Part shown: one piece after another, positions 55,067-61,779 of the stretch
Layout of the letters: every line of letters begins with the position of its first letter
Numbering within the stretch: the first letter of the stretch is position 1
From: Burkholderiaceae bacterium
GTDB lineage: Bacteria > Pseudomonadota > Gammaproteobacteria > Burkholderiales > Burkholderiaceae_C
Direction: 5' to 3'
DNA: 64,000 nt
NCBI GenBank assembly: GCA_024235955.1
Contig: JACKLJ010000003.1
Span: 248,001-312,000 of the forward strand
The notes under the pieces: generated by a model
What the model was told of the DNA's origin: nothing
What the model saw: only the letters and a program-made list of their open reading frames with translations
Database searches by the model: none
Made by a program: the position numbers and the translations under genes

Positions 55067-55549
55067 TCAAACCACCGGAATGCGCAGCTTCTGGCCAGGG
55101 TAGATCTTGTCCGGGTCGCTCAGCATGGGCTTGTTGGCCTCGAAGATCACCATGTACTTGTTGGCGTCGCCGTAGTACTTCTTGGCGATGGCCGACAGCG
55201 TGTCGCCGCGCACCACATCGTGGTACTGCGAAGCCGTGCCGGCCGGGAAGTCGAGGTTGTTGTCCACGTCGGACACGCTGGAGACGTTACCGGCGGCCAG
55301 ACCGGCCTTCTCGGCCGCTTCCTGGCTGGGCGCCTGGCCGCCCAGCGTGACCTTGCCGCTGGCGCCATCAAACGTCACCGCCAGGCCCGACAGGCCCAGG
55401 TTCTGCTTCTCGATGTAGACCTTGATGGCATCCGCCGCCTTGGCGTTGAGATCGGCCACGTTGGGGGCGTTGGAAGCCGCTGCCTCCTGCACTTCCTTGC
55501 CGCCGAAAAGCTTTTCGCCGGCTTCCTTGATGAAGCTGAACAGTCCCAT
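55067..55549 (-). CDS. BON-LysM domain protein (YgaU/Kbp-like)
   Basis: 160 residues from ATG 55549 behind AAGGAGA. MGLFSFIKEAGEKLFGGKEV is the family N-terminus. A BON domain (about 40-100; LAVTFDGASGKVTLGGQAPSQEAAEKA) is followed by a LysM domain (about 108-158; YHDVVRGDTLSAIAKKYYGDANKYMVIFEANKP, then DPDKIYPGQKLRIP). The E. coli relative Kbp binds potassium in the cytosol; there is no signal peptide here either. Acts alone; divergent from coaX across a 114-base gap. Confidence 0.92.
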   Translation of the reverse strand: MGLFSFIKEAGEKLFGGKEVQEAAASNAPNVADLNAKAADAIKVYIEKQNLGLSGLAVTFDGASGKVTLGGQAPSQEAAEKAGLAAGNVSSVSDVDNNLDFPAGTASQYHDVVRGDTLSAIAKKYYGDANKYMVIFEANKPMLSDPDKIYPGQKLRIPVV

Positions 55550-55663
55550 GCATCTTCTCCTTGGTTGGGTGGAACGGGACGCCCACTCTAGCGCGATTGC
55601 AAGACAGCCCGCCCGCGGCGGCCCTGTAATTGCTGTAGGACAAAGCCGCTTATCATCCCGCTC

Positions 55664-56446
55664 ATGACCTTTTTGGCAGTGGACGTTGGCAACACGCGCC
55701 TGAAGTGGACGCTCTACGAACACGCCGCGCCCGGTGCCAGGGTGCTGGCGCACGGGGCCGAATTCCTGGAGCAGATCGACCGCCTGGCCGAAGGCGCCTG
55801 GGCCGATCTGCCGCCGCCGCAGAGCATGCTGGGCTGCATCGTGGCGGGGCAGGCCGTCAAGCACCGCGTGCAGGAGCAGATGGAGATCTGGGACGTCGAG
55901 CCGCGCTGGGTGGTGGCCACCGACGCCGAGGCCGGCCTGACCAACGGCTACGACTTCCCCTCGCGCCTGGGCGCGGACCGCTGGGTGGCCATGATCGGCG
56001 GCCGCCACCGCCTGCTGTCGCGCGGCCATGCGCGGCCGATGCTGCTGGTGATGGTGGGCACCGCCGTGACGGTGGAGGCGGTGAGCACCGAGGGGCGCTT
56101 CCTGGGCGGTCTGATCCTGCCCGGCCACGGCATCATGCTGCGCGCGCTGGAATCGGGCACCGCCGGCCTGCACGTGCCCACCGGCGACGTGTGCGACTTT
56201 CCCACCAACACCAGCGACGGCCTCACCTCCGGTGGCACCTACGCCATCGCCGGCGCCTGCGAGCGCATGTACCAGAGCCTGTTCCGCCAGTGCAGCGCCG
56301 AGCCGCTGTGCCTGATGACGGGCGGCGCCGGCTGGAAGATGCTGCCGGCCATGACGCGCCCCTTCGAACTGGTGGAAAGCCTGATCTTCGACGGCCTGCT
56401 GGTGATCGCCGAGCAGCGGCAGGCGTTCATGGACAGCGCTCTTTGA
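55664..56446 (+). CDS. coaX: Type III pantothenate kinase
   Basis: 260 residues. CoaX phosphorylates pantothenate in the first step of CoA synthesis. ASKHA motifs: FLAVDVGNTRLKW (phosphate 1), ADRWVAMIGG and LLVMVGTAVTVEAV (phosphate 2), then GGLILPGHGIMLRAL and TSDGLTSGGTYAIAG (adenosine region) and MTGGAGWKML. The length is usual. In Burkholderiales coaX commonly follows birA; here no birA is upstream. A repeat region of about 720 bases follows. Confidence 0.93.
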   Translation: MTFLAVDVGNTRLKWTLYEHAAPGARVLAHGAEFLEQIDRLAEGAWADLPPPQSMLGCIVAGQAVKHRVQEQMEIWDVEPRWVVATDAEAGLTNGYDFPSRLGADRWVAMIGGRHRLLSRGHARPMLLVMVGTAVTVEAVSTEGRFLGGLILPGHGIMLRALESGTAGLHVPTGDVCDFPTNTSDGLTSGGTYAIAGACERMYQSLFRQCSAEPLCLMTGGAGWKMLPAMTRPFELVESLIFDGLLVIAEQRQAFMDSAL

Positions 56447-56477
56447 ATCGCTGGCGCCGGGGTGGCGGTGCCTTGTT

Positions 56478-56545
56478 TGCTACTTGATTGATAGCTGGCT
56501 GCGGCCGCTGCGCAAGGGGCGGAGGCCTTTTTTGCTCAATAATTT
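56478..56545 (-). repeat. Dispersed 60-bp element, minus strand
   Basis: ATAGCTGGCTGCGGCCGCTG at 56491-56510, then GGCGGAGGCCTTTTTTGCTC. It lies after coaX and opposite to it. Confidence 0.65.
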
Positions 56546-56629
56546 CGCCCCTGCCTGAACAACAGCTACCGCTCAGTCTGAGCTTGTGGGAAGCCTTGCT
56601 GGCCGTCAGCGCGCTTTCTGCCGTTTTCT

Positions 56630-56688
56630 CATGAAATCGATGATTTGCCCAGCCGTGGCGGGCGCAGCCAGCTATTGAAAACGTAGTT
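56630..56688 (+). repeat. Dispersed 60-bp element, core GCGCAGCCAGCTAT
   Basis: TCATGAAATCGATGATTTGC, then the core at 56662-56675. It directly abuts long repeat copy A. Confidence 0.75.
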
Positions 56689-56692
56689 CCTC

Positions 56693-57167
56693 TGGTGGCG
56701 CCGCAGGCCGGGATGTGCGCCCGGCGGCGCACCTACTTTCTTTTGCTTCGCCAAAAGAAAGTAGGCAAAGAAAAGGCGACCCCACTGGCCGTGTCCCTCC
56801 GCTTCGCTGCGGGCAGCCTGCGATGCTCGGTCGTGGGGCGGCGCTGCGGAACTCGCTGCGCGCTTGCAGCGCTCCGCTCGGACAGCCGCAGCGAGTCAGA
56901 GCACGAAGCGCGGCCATCCTTCGGTGTCCGCGCCCGCCCCACGCCCTGCGCTTCTCGGCACGGCCAAAGGGGACGAGAGAGAACACGGGCCATCGCCTCG
57001 CTCGGCCCCGGAGCGAATACAGGCCGCGAGGCAAGAACTGGCGCCCCCAGAAGGCCGCGGAGCAGGCCATGCGCGTGACCGCCGTGGCCGGGGTCCCCCC
57101 GGCCACTGGCGGTGCCCCCTTGAGGGGGGTGGCGGAACAAGCCGAAGGCTGTGGAGCCTGGGGGTGG
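56693..57167. repeat. Long stop-proximal repeat, copy A
   Basis: About 475 bases, shared at high identity with 60057-60537. It contains a 34-base hairpin (56732-56765: CCTACTTTCTTTTG / CAAAAGAAAGTAGG, six-base loop), several G/C stems, AAGGCCGCGGAGCAGGCCA and the end block CACTGGCGGTGCCCCCTTGA. It ends at the stop of the zinc-peptidase-like gene (57168, minus strand). Open frames across it are repeat-derived and I do not call a gene. Confidence 0.85.
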
Positions 57168-58256
57168 TCAACAACTCCCCAGGCCATCCACGGCCTGGAA
57201 CATGGCCTGGCGGGCCTGGCTGACGATCTGGCCTTTCCAGAGGTCGGTGTCGGTGTAGAAGGCGCGCTTCATGCGGGCCTTGATCGATGCGGCCAGTTCG
57301 GCGGGCGCTTCCGGGTGCTGGGCCAGCCAGTGGTCGCCGCGCAGGGCGTCGAGCACTTCGGTGATGGACTCGGTGCCGTATTCCATGGCGATGCCGGTGT
57401 ATTCGGCCTTCGGCGCAGCGTCGTGGATGGATTCCCACATCAGGCCGGTGAGCAGGGCGCTGGTGGAGGTGCCGTCGTAGATCGAGGTCACCTTGTCGCC
57501 CCACCAGCGGCGCGCGCGCGCCTCGGTTTCGCGGTGGTTGGCGCCGGCGTAGATGCGCTCGCCCACGCCCTGCGGGCCGAGGCCGGTGTGCAGGTCGATC
57601 CAGGCCACGAAGCGGGTGTGGCCCACGTACTTGCCCAGCACCTTGCGCACCGTCTGGTTGCTCCAGGTGGGCGCCTGGCCGCCGAAGAACAGGCCATCGG
57701 GGAACTCGTACTGCCCGGCCGAGATGGCGGCCTGCCAGGCGGGCAGGCCTTCCCTGGCGACGAATTCCTGGATGGCCTGCTGGTTGTCGGCGTCGGGCGG
57801 CCAGCTGTCCGGCAGCAGCAGCGGCTGCACGCGGCGGTAACCTTCGTTGACCGGCAGCGGCCTGGAGAAATCCTGGAAGTTGCGGTTCAGGTCCACGTTT
57901 TCCTGCGTCACGCGCCGGATGTGGGAGAAGCCGTAGGGGTTGAGGGCGTGGATGTAAAGCACCGCCACGCCAGCGTCGCGCGCCTTCTGGCGCCAGTCGG
58001 CGTCGTGCAGCGCGAACACCTGCACGCCCGAGCCGCAGAAGCCTTCCACGCCGTGGCAGGCGCTGCTGACGATGAGCATGCGCTCACTTTTGGCGTCGCC
58101 GCCCAGCGCCACGTCCATGGCCAGCGTCTCGCCGTCGCGGCCCTTGAGCGGGTGGTTCAGCGATTCGATGGCGCAGCCGGCTGCGGCGGCCGCTTCCAGG
58201 AACTTGATGCGGGCGCGCTCGTAGCTGGGGGAGAAGGCGTCGGGAACGGGGATCAT
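57168..58256 (-). CDS. DUF2817 / M14-like zinc peptidase
   Basis: 362 residues from ATG 58256 (ATG 58286 is possible). The pattern is that of DUF2817, related to M14 carboxypeptidases: LIVSSACHGVEGFCGSGVQV supplies the HxxE zinc motif, LYIHALNPYGFSHIRR and VDLNRNFQDFSRPLP match the substrate-binding Asn-Arg segment, and WIDLHTGLGPQGVGE gives the third zinc His. The C-terminal AIEYGTES-like segment (GIAMEYGTESITEVLDAL) carries the catalytic Glu. There is no signal peptide, so it is cytosolic. It neighbours an M20 peptidase on the same strand, 163 bases away, which suggests peptide or amide salvage. Confidence 0.85.
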   Translation of the reverse strand: MIPVPDAFSPSYERARIKFLEAAAAAGCAIESLNHPLKGRDGETLAMDVALGGDAKSERMLIVSSACHGVEGFCGSGVQVFALHDADWRQKARDAGVAVLYIHALNPYGFSHIRRVTQENVDLNRNFQDFSRPLPVNEGYRRVQPLLLPDSWPPDADNQQAIQEFVAREGLPAWQAAISAGQYEFPDGLFFGGQAPTWSNQTVRKVLGKYVGHTRFVAWIDLHTGLGPQGVGERIYAGANHRETEARARRWWGDKVTSIYDGTSTSALLTGLMWESIHDAAPKAEYTGIAMEYGTESITEVLDALRGDHWLAQHPEAPAELAASIKARMKRAFYTDTDLWKGQIVSQARQAMFQAVDGLGSC

Positions 58257-58419
58257 GGTGATGCGACTTCTGAAGGGAAGCGCCATTGTCGCCGCAGGTG
58301 GCGGCGAAGCGCTTCAACAAAAGATGGGGTGCCGCAGGCGCGCGGAGGTGGACACGCTTCGGGCAGCCGGGCAGCCGGGCAGCCGGGCGGCCTGGGCTGG
58401 CCGCCGGCGCATGGGCGAA

Positions 58420-59643
58420 TTACCGGGCCGGCGGTTGGTGCGCCATCCAGGCCTCGGCCAGGCGCACCCAGTAGGTGGCGCCCAGGGGGATCAGCTCGTC
58501 GTTGAAGTCGTAGTGCGGGTTGTGCAGCGTGCAGGGGCCGGCATCGTGGCCGCCACCCGCGTAGGTGCCGCGGTGCGTGCCCGTGCCGTTGGCGATGAAG
58601 CAGTAGGCGCCCGGCTTGGCCTGCAGCATGTAGGCGAAGTCCTCGGCGCCCATGGTGGGCTCCTGCTCGGTCGCGTTGTCCGGGCCCACGATCTCGCCCA
58701 TCACCTTGCGGCAGAACGCGGCTTCGTAGGCGCTGTTGATGGTGGGCGGGTAGTTGCGGTGGAAGTGGAACTCGCAGCGCGCGCCCATGGCGGCGCTCAC
58801 GCCTTCCGCGATTTCCTTCATGCGCTGCTCGATCAGGTCGAGCACCTCGAAGGTGAAGGTGCGCACCGTGCCCTGGATCTCGCACGAATCGGGGATCACG
58901 TTGGTGGCTTCGCCGGCATGGATCATGGTGACGGAGATCACGCCCGCGTCCACCGGCTTCTTGTTGCGCGTGAGGATGGTCTGGAAGGCCTGCACGATCT
59001 GGCAGGCGATCGGCACCGGGTCGCACCCCATGTGCGGCAGCGCCGCGTGGCCGCCCTTGCCGCTGATGGTTATCCTGAACTCGTTGCTGGAGGCCATCAC
59101 CGGGCCGGGGCTGACGGCGAAGGTGCCCACCTGCGGGCCGGGCCAGTTGTGCATGCCGAACACGGCTTCCATGGGGAACTGCTCGAACAGGCCGTCCTTG
59201 ATCATCTCGCGCGCGCCGCCGCCGCCTTCTTCGGCCGGCTGGAAGATCAGGTAGACGGTGCCGTCGAAGTTGCGGTTCTTGGAAAAGTGCAGCGCCGCGG
59301 CCATCAGCATGGCGGTGTGGCCGTCGTGCCCGCAGGCGTGCATCTTGCCGTGGTGCTGGCTGGCGTGCTGGAAGGTGTTGAACTCGGTCATCGGCAGCGC
59401 GTCCATGTCGGCTCGCAGGCCGATGGCGCGGCCGCTCTTGCCGCCGTCGCGCCCGTGCACGATGCCCACCACGCCGGTGGTGCCCATGCCGCGGTGCACG
59501 GGGATGCCCCATTCCGTCAGCTTTTCCGCCACCAGGTCGGCGGTGCGCTTTTCCTCGAAGCAGAGTTCGGGATGCGCGTGGATGTCGCGCCGCAGTTGGG
59601 TGATGGCCGCGGCCTGCGCCAGGATGGGTTCGATCAGGTTCAT
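58420..59643 (-). CDS. M20-family amidohydrolase/peptidase
   Basis: 407 residues from ATG 59643. It belongs to the hippurate hydrolase/N-acyl-amino-acid amidohydrolase branch of M20D. Metal-site motifs: RRDIHAHPELCFEE, GLRADMDALPMTE, MHACGHDGHTAML, IFQPAEEGGGGAREMI with the catalytic Glu, and the C-terminal HNPHYDFNDELIPLGA. The dimerisation lid (about 190-300) has GKGGHAALPHMGCDPV. It cleaves the amide of N-acylated amino acids in the cytosol. The zinc-peptidase-like gene follows downstream on the same strand. Confidence 0.93.
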   Translation of the reverse strand: MNLIEPILAQAAAITQLRRDIHAHPELCFEEKRTADLVAEKLTEWGIPVHRGMGTTGVVGIVHGRDGGKSGRAIGLRADMDALPMTEFNTFQHASQHHGKMHACGHDGHTAMLMAAALHFSKNRNFDGTVYLIFQPAEEGGGGAREMIKDGLFEQFPMEAVFGMHNWPGPQVGTFAVSPGPVMASSNEFRITISGKGGHAALPHMGCDPVPIACQIVQAFQTILTRNKKPVDAGVISVTMIHAGEATNVIPDSCEIQGTVRTFTFEVLDLIEQRMKEIAEGVSAAMGARCEFHFHRNYPPTINSAYEAAFCRKVMGEIVGPDNATEQEPTMGAEDFAYMLQAKPGAYCFIANGTGTHRGTYAGGGHDAGPCTLHNPHYDFNDELIPLGATYWVRLAEAWMAHQPPAR

Positions 59644-59824
59644 GGGCACAGTCTAGCGCTGGCCGGGCTGGATTGCATGCGCCGGGCTGCAGACGGCGGC
59701 AGGGCTTGTCTTTCGGTCACGAGGTGCTATCGATTCCGCTGCGATGGCGGTGGCCGATGAGCGGGGGCGGCAGTTGCCGTTGGGCGGCCGGCGCTGGAAG
59801 TGCAGGTCTATGAGCTGAAGATGT

Positions 59825-59890
59825 TTGCTGCTTAATTAATAGCTGTCTGCGCCTGCTGTGATTGGGCTATAGGCTGGTTTCGCTAATATT
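59825..59890 (-). repeat. Dispersed 60-bp element, minus strand
   Basis: Core ATAGCTGTCTGCGCC at 59839-59853. It is about 200 bases upstream of the M20 gene and in that gene's orientation. Confidence 0.75.
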
Positions 59891-59914
59891 TTTCGAGTAG
59901 GCCCGGGCGTTGCC

Positions 59915-59966
59915 TGCCGTTCGGGCTGAGCCCTTCGGCAGGCTCAGGACAGGCCTGTCGAAGCTT
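59915..59966 (+). repeat. REP-like repeat (TTCGACAGGCTCAG type)
   Basis: CGTTCGGGCTGAGCCCTTCG, GCAGGCTCAGGACAGGCCTG and TCGAAGC form a nested palindrome of the same family as 9314-9378. Confidence 0.6.
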
Positions 59967-59997
59967 TGGCGCGTGCTGGCGCATCGGCTGCCATTTT

Positions 59998-60056
59998 CTC
60001 AATGAAATCGGCGCTTTGCCCTGGCGTGGCGGGCGCAGGCAGCTATTGAAAGCGTA
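59998..60056 (+). repeat. Dispersed 60-bp element, core GCGCAGGCAGCTAT
   Basis: TCAATGAAATCGGCGCTTTG, then the core at 60033-60046. It directly abuts long repeat copy B, as the copy at 56630 abuts copy A. Confidence 0.8.
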
Positions 60057-60537
60057 GTGTTTCTGGTTGCGCTGGAGGCCGGGATATGCGCCCGGCGGCG
60101 CACCTACTTTTCTTTGCTTCGCCAAAGAAAAGTAGGCAAAAGAAAGGCGACCCCACTTGCCGTGTCCCTTCGCTTCGCTGCGGGCAACCTGCGATGCTCG
60201 GGCGAGGGGCGGCGCTGCGGAACTCGCTGCGCGCTTGCAGCGCTCCGCTCGGACAGCCGCAGCGAGTCAGAGCACGAAGCGCGGCCATCCTTCGGTGTCC
60301 ACGCCCGCCCCACGCCCTGCGCTTCTCGGCACGGCCAGAGGGGAGTGGGGAGAACACGGGCCATCGCTGCGCTCGGCCCCGAAGCGAATACAGGCCGCGA
60401 GGCAAGAACTGGCATCCCCAGAAGGCCGCGGAGCAGGCCATGCCAGCGAACGCCGTGGCCGGGCTTGTACCGGCCAGTGGCGTTGTCCCCCCTCCGGAAC
60501 GAGAGGGGGGAAGGCGCGTCAGCGACTCAGGGGGGTG
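60057..60537. repeat. Long stop-proximal repeat, copy B
   Basis: About 480 bases, near-identical in order to copy A. The 34-base hairpin (60103-60136) reads CCTACTTTTCTTTG / CAAAGAAAAGTAGG: two positions differ from copy A in both arms so that pairing is kept. It ends with GAGGGGGGAAGGCGCGTCAG and CGACTCAGGGGG at the stop of the binding-protein gene (60538, minus strand). The whole 894-base gap 59644-60537 holds repeats and no gene I can support. Confidence 0.85.
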
Positions 60538-61674
60538 TTACGTTCTTACCCGGCCGTCGCCAGACAGCATGGACAGCTCGACGAAGTTGGAGGCCACGTG
60601 GTCGTTCGGGCCGAAGCTCACGCGGTAGCCACCGAAGTCTTCGTCGATGCTTTCCAGCCCGGCGATCAGGCCGTCGCGGGTGAGTTTGCCGCTGGCGCGG
60701 CGCATGCCTTCGGCGATCATCTTGGCGGCCAGGTAGCCTTCCATGCTGGAGTAGTTGATGTGGGCGTTGACCTTCTTGGCCGCGGCGGTGAATTCGCGCG
60801 TGATGGGGCGGGAGGCGTTGTAGGGTGAAGGCATGACCTGCGACACCACCACGCCGGCGCCGTCCTTGCCCAGCTCGTCGGCCAGCGCCTGCGTGCCGAC
60901 GAAGGACACGTTGAAGAACTGGCCGCCGAAGCCGGCCTTGCGGGCTTCGCGGATGAAGGCCGCGCACGACTTGTAGGCGCTGATCTGCACGATGGCGTTG
61001 GCGCCCGACTTGGCCAGCTTGCCCACGGCTTCGGCCACGTCCACCGAGTTGCGCTTCACCGTGGCTTCGGCCACCGTTTTGGCGCCCTTGGCCGTCAGGG
61101 CCTTGGTCACGCCTGAGAGGCCGGCCTTGCCGTAGGCATCGTCCTGGTAAAACACCGCCACCTTGGTGAGGCCCAGGTTGAACAGCTGGTTGACGATCAG
61201 CGCGGTTTCGTCGTCGTACGAGGCGCGCAGGTGGAAGGCCTCGCGCTTGAGCGGCTCGCGCAGGCCCATGGCGCCGGTAAAGGGCGCGACGAAGGGCATC
61301 TTGGCCTGCACCGCCATCGGCAGGGCCACCACGCTGGTGGGCGTGCCGATGTAGCCGAACAGGCTGAACACGTCTTCCTTGATCAGCTTCTCGGTGTTGG
61401 CGGCGCAGCGGTCGGGCTCGTAGCCGTCGTCCAGGTTGTGGATGGCCACCTGCCGGCCGTTGACGCCGCCCTTGGCGTTGAGCTGGTCAAAATAGACCTT
61501 GGCACCCACGAGGAACTCGGTGCCCAGGGCCGCGGCAGGCCCGGTGAAGGCGGCCGACTGGCCCAGCACGATCCTGTTGTCCTGGGCGCGCAGCACGGGT
61601 GCGGCGACCAGGGCGCCGGCCCCAAGGGCCATGCGGTTGAACTGACGGCGGGTTGGCGTGAACAAAGTGCTCAT
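60538..61674 (-). CDS. Liv-type periplasmic substrate-binding protein
   Basis: 378 residues from ATG 61674. The N-terminus TRRQFNRMALGAGALVAAPVLRAQ is Tat-like (RRxF) with cleavage near RAQ. The type I binding fold is clear: RIVLGQSAAFTGPAAALGTEF, VAIHNLDDGYEPDRCAANTEKLI and VAVFYQDDAYGKAGLSGVTKAL. It belongs to the LivK-like group often found as orphans. No permease or ATPase is adjacent; it may feed another Liv system. Its leader holds a GC hairpin at 61706-61736. It is divergent from the molybdopterin enzyme gene. Confidence 0.9.
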   Translation of the reverse strand: MSTLFTPTRRQFNRMALGAGALVAAPVLRAQDNRIVLGQSAAFTGPAAALGTEFLVGAKVYFDQLNAKGGVNGRQVAIHNLDDGYEPDRCAANTEKLIKEDVFSLFGYIGTPTSVVALPMAVQAKMPFVAPFTGAMGLREPLKREAFHLRASYDDETALIVNQLFNLGLTKVAVFYQDDAYGKAGLSGVTKALTAKGAKTVAEATVKRNSVDVAEAVGKLAKSGANAIVQISAYKSCAAFIREARKAGFGGQFFNVSFVGTQALADELGKDGAGVVVSQVMPSPYNASRPITREFTAAAKKVNAHINYSSMEGYLAAKMIAEGMRRASGKLTRDGLIAGLESIDEDFGGYRVSFGPNDHVASNFVELSMLSGDGRVRT

Positions 61675-61705
61675 GGTGCAATGCGACGAATGGGGCTGAA
61701 TCACC

Positions 61706-61736
61706 AAAAGGGGCAGCCCCGAAAGCCTGCCCCTTC
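61706..61736 (-). promoter_or_regulatory. Leader hairpin upstream of the binding-protein gene
   Basis: AAGGGGCAG (61708-61716) and CTGCCCCTT (61727-61735) form a perfect stem; on the minus strand it is followed by TTTTGG. It could act as an attenuator or insulate the divergent genes. Confidence 0.4.
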
Positions 61737-61779
61737 ATCGTGCGGCTACTTTAATGCTTTTTGAATATTCCTGACAACG

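Noticed and set aside
56715..58505. A 596-residue plus-strand frame spanning repeat copy A and the zinc-peptidase gene
   Set aside because: It runs through a dispersed repeat and then antisense to a conserved gene; no domain is seen.
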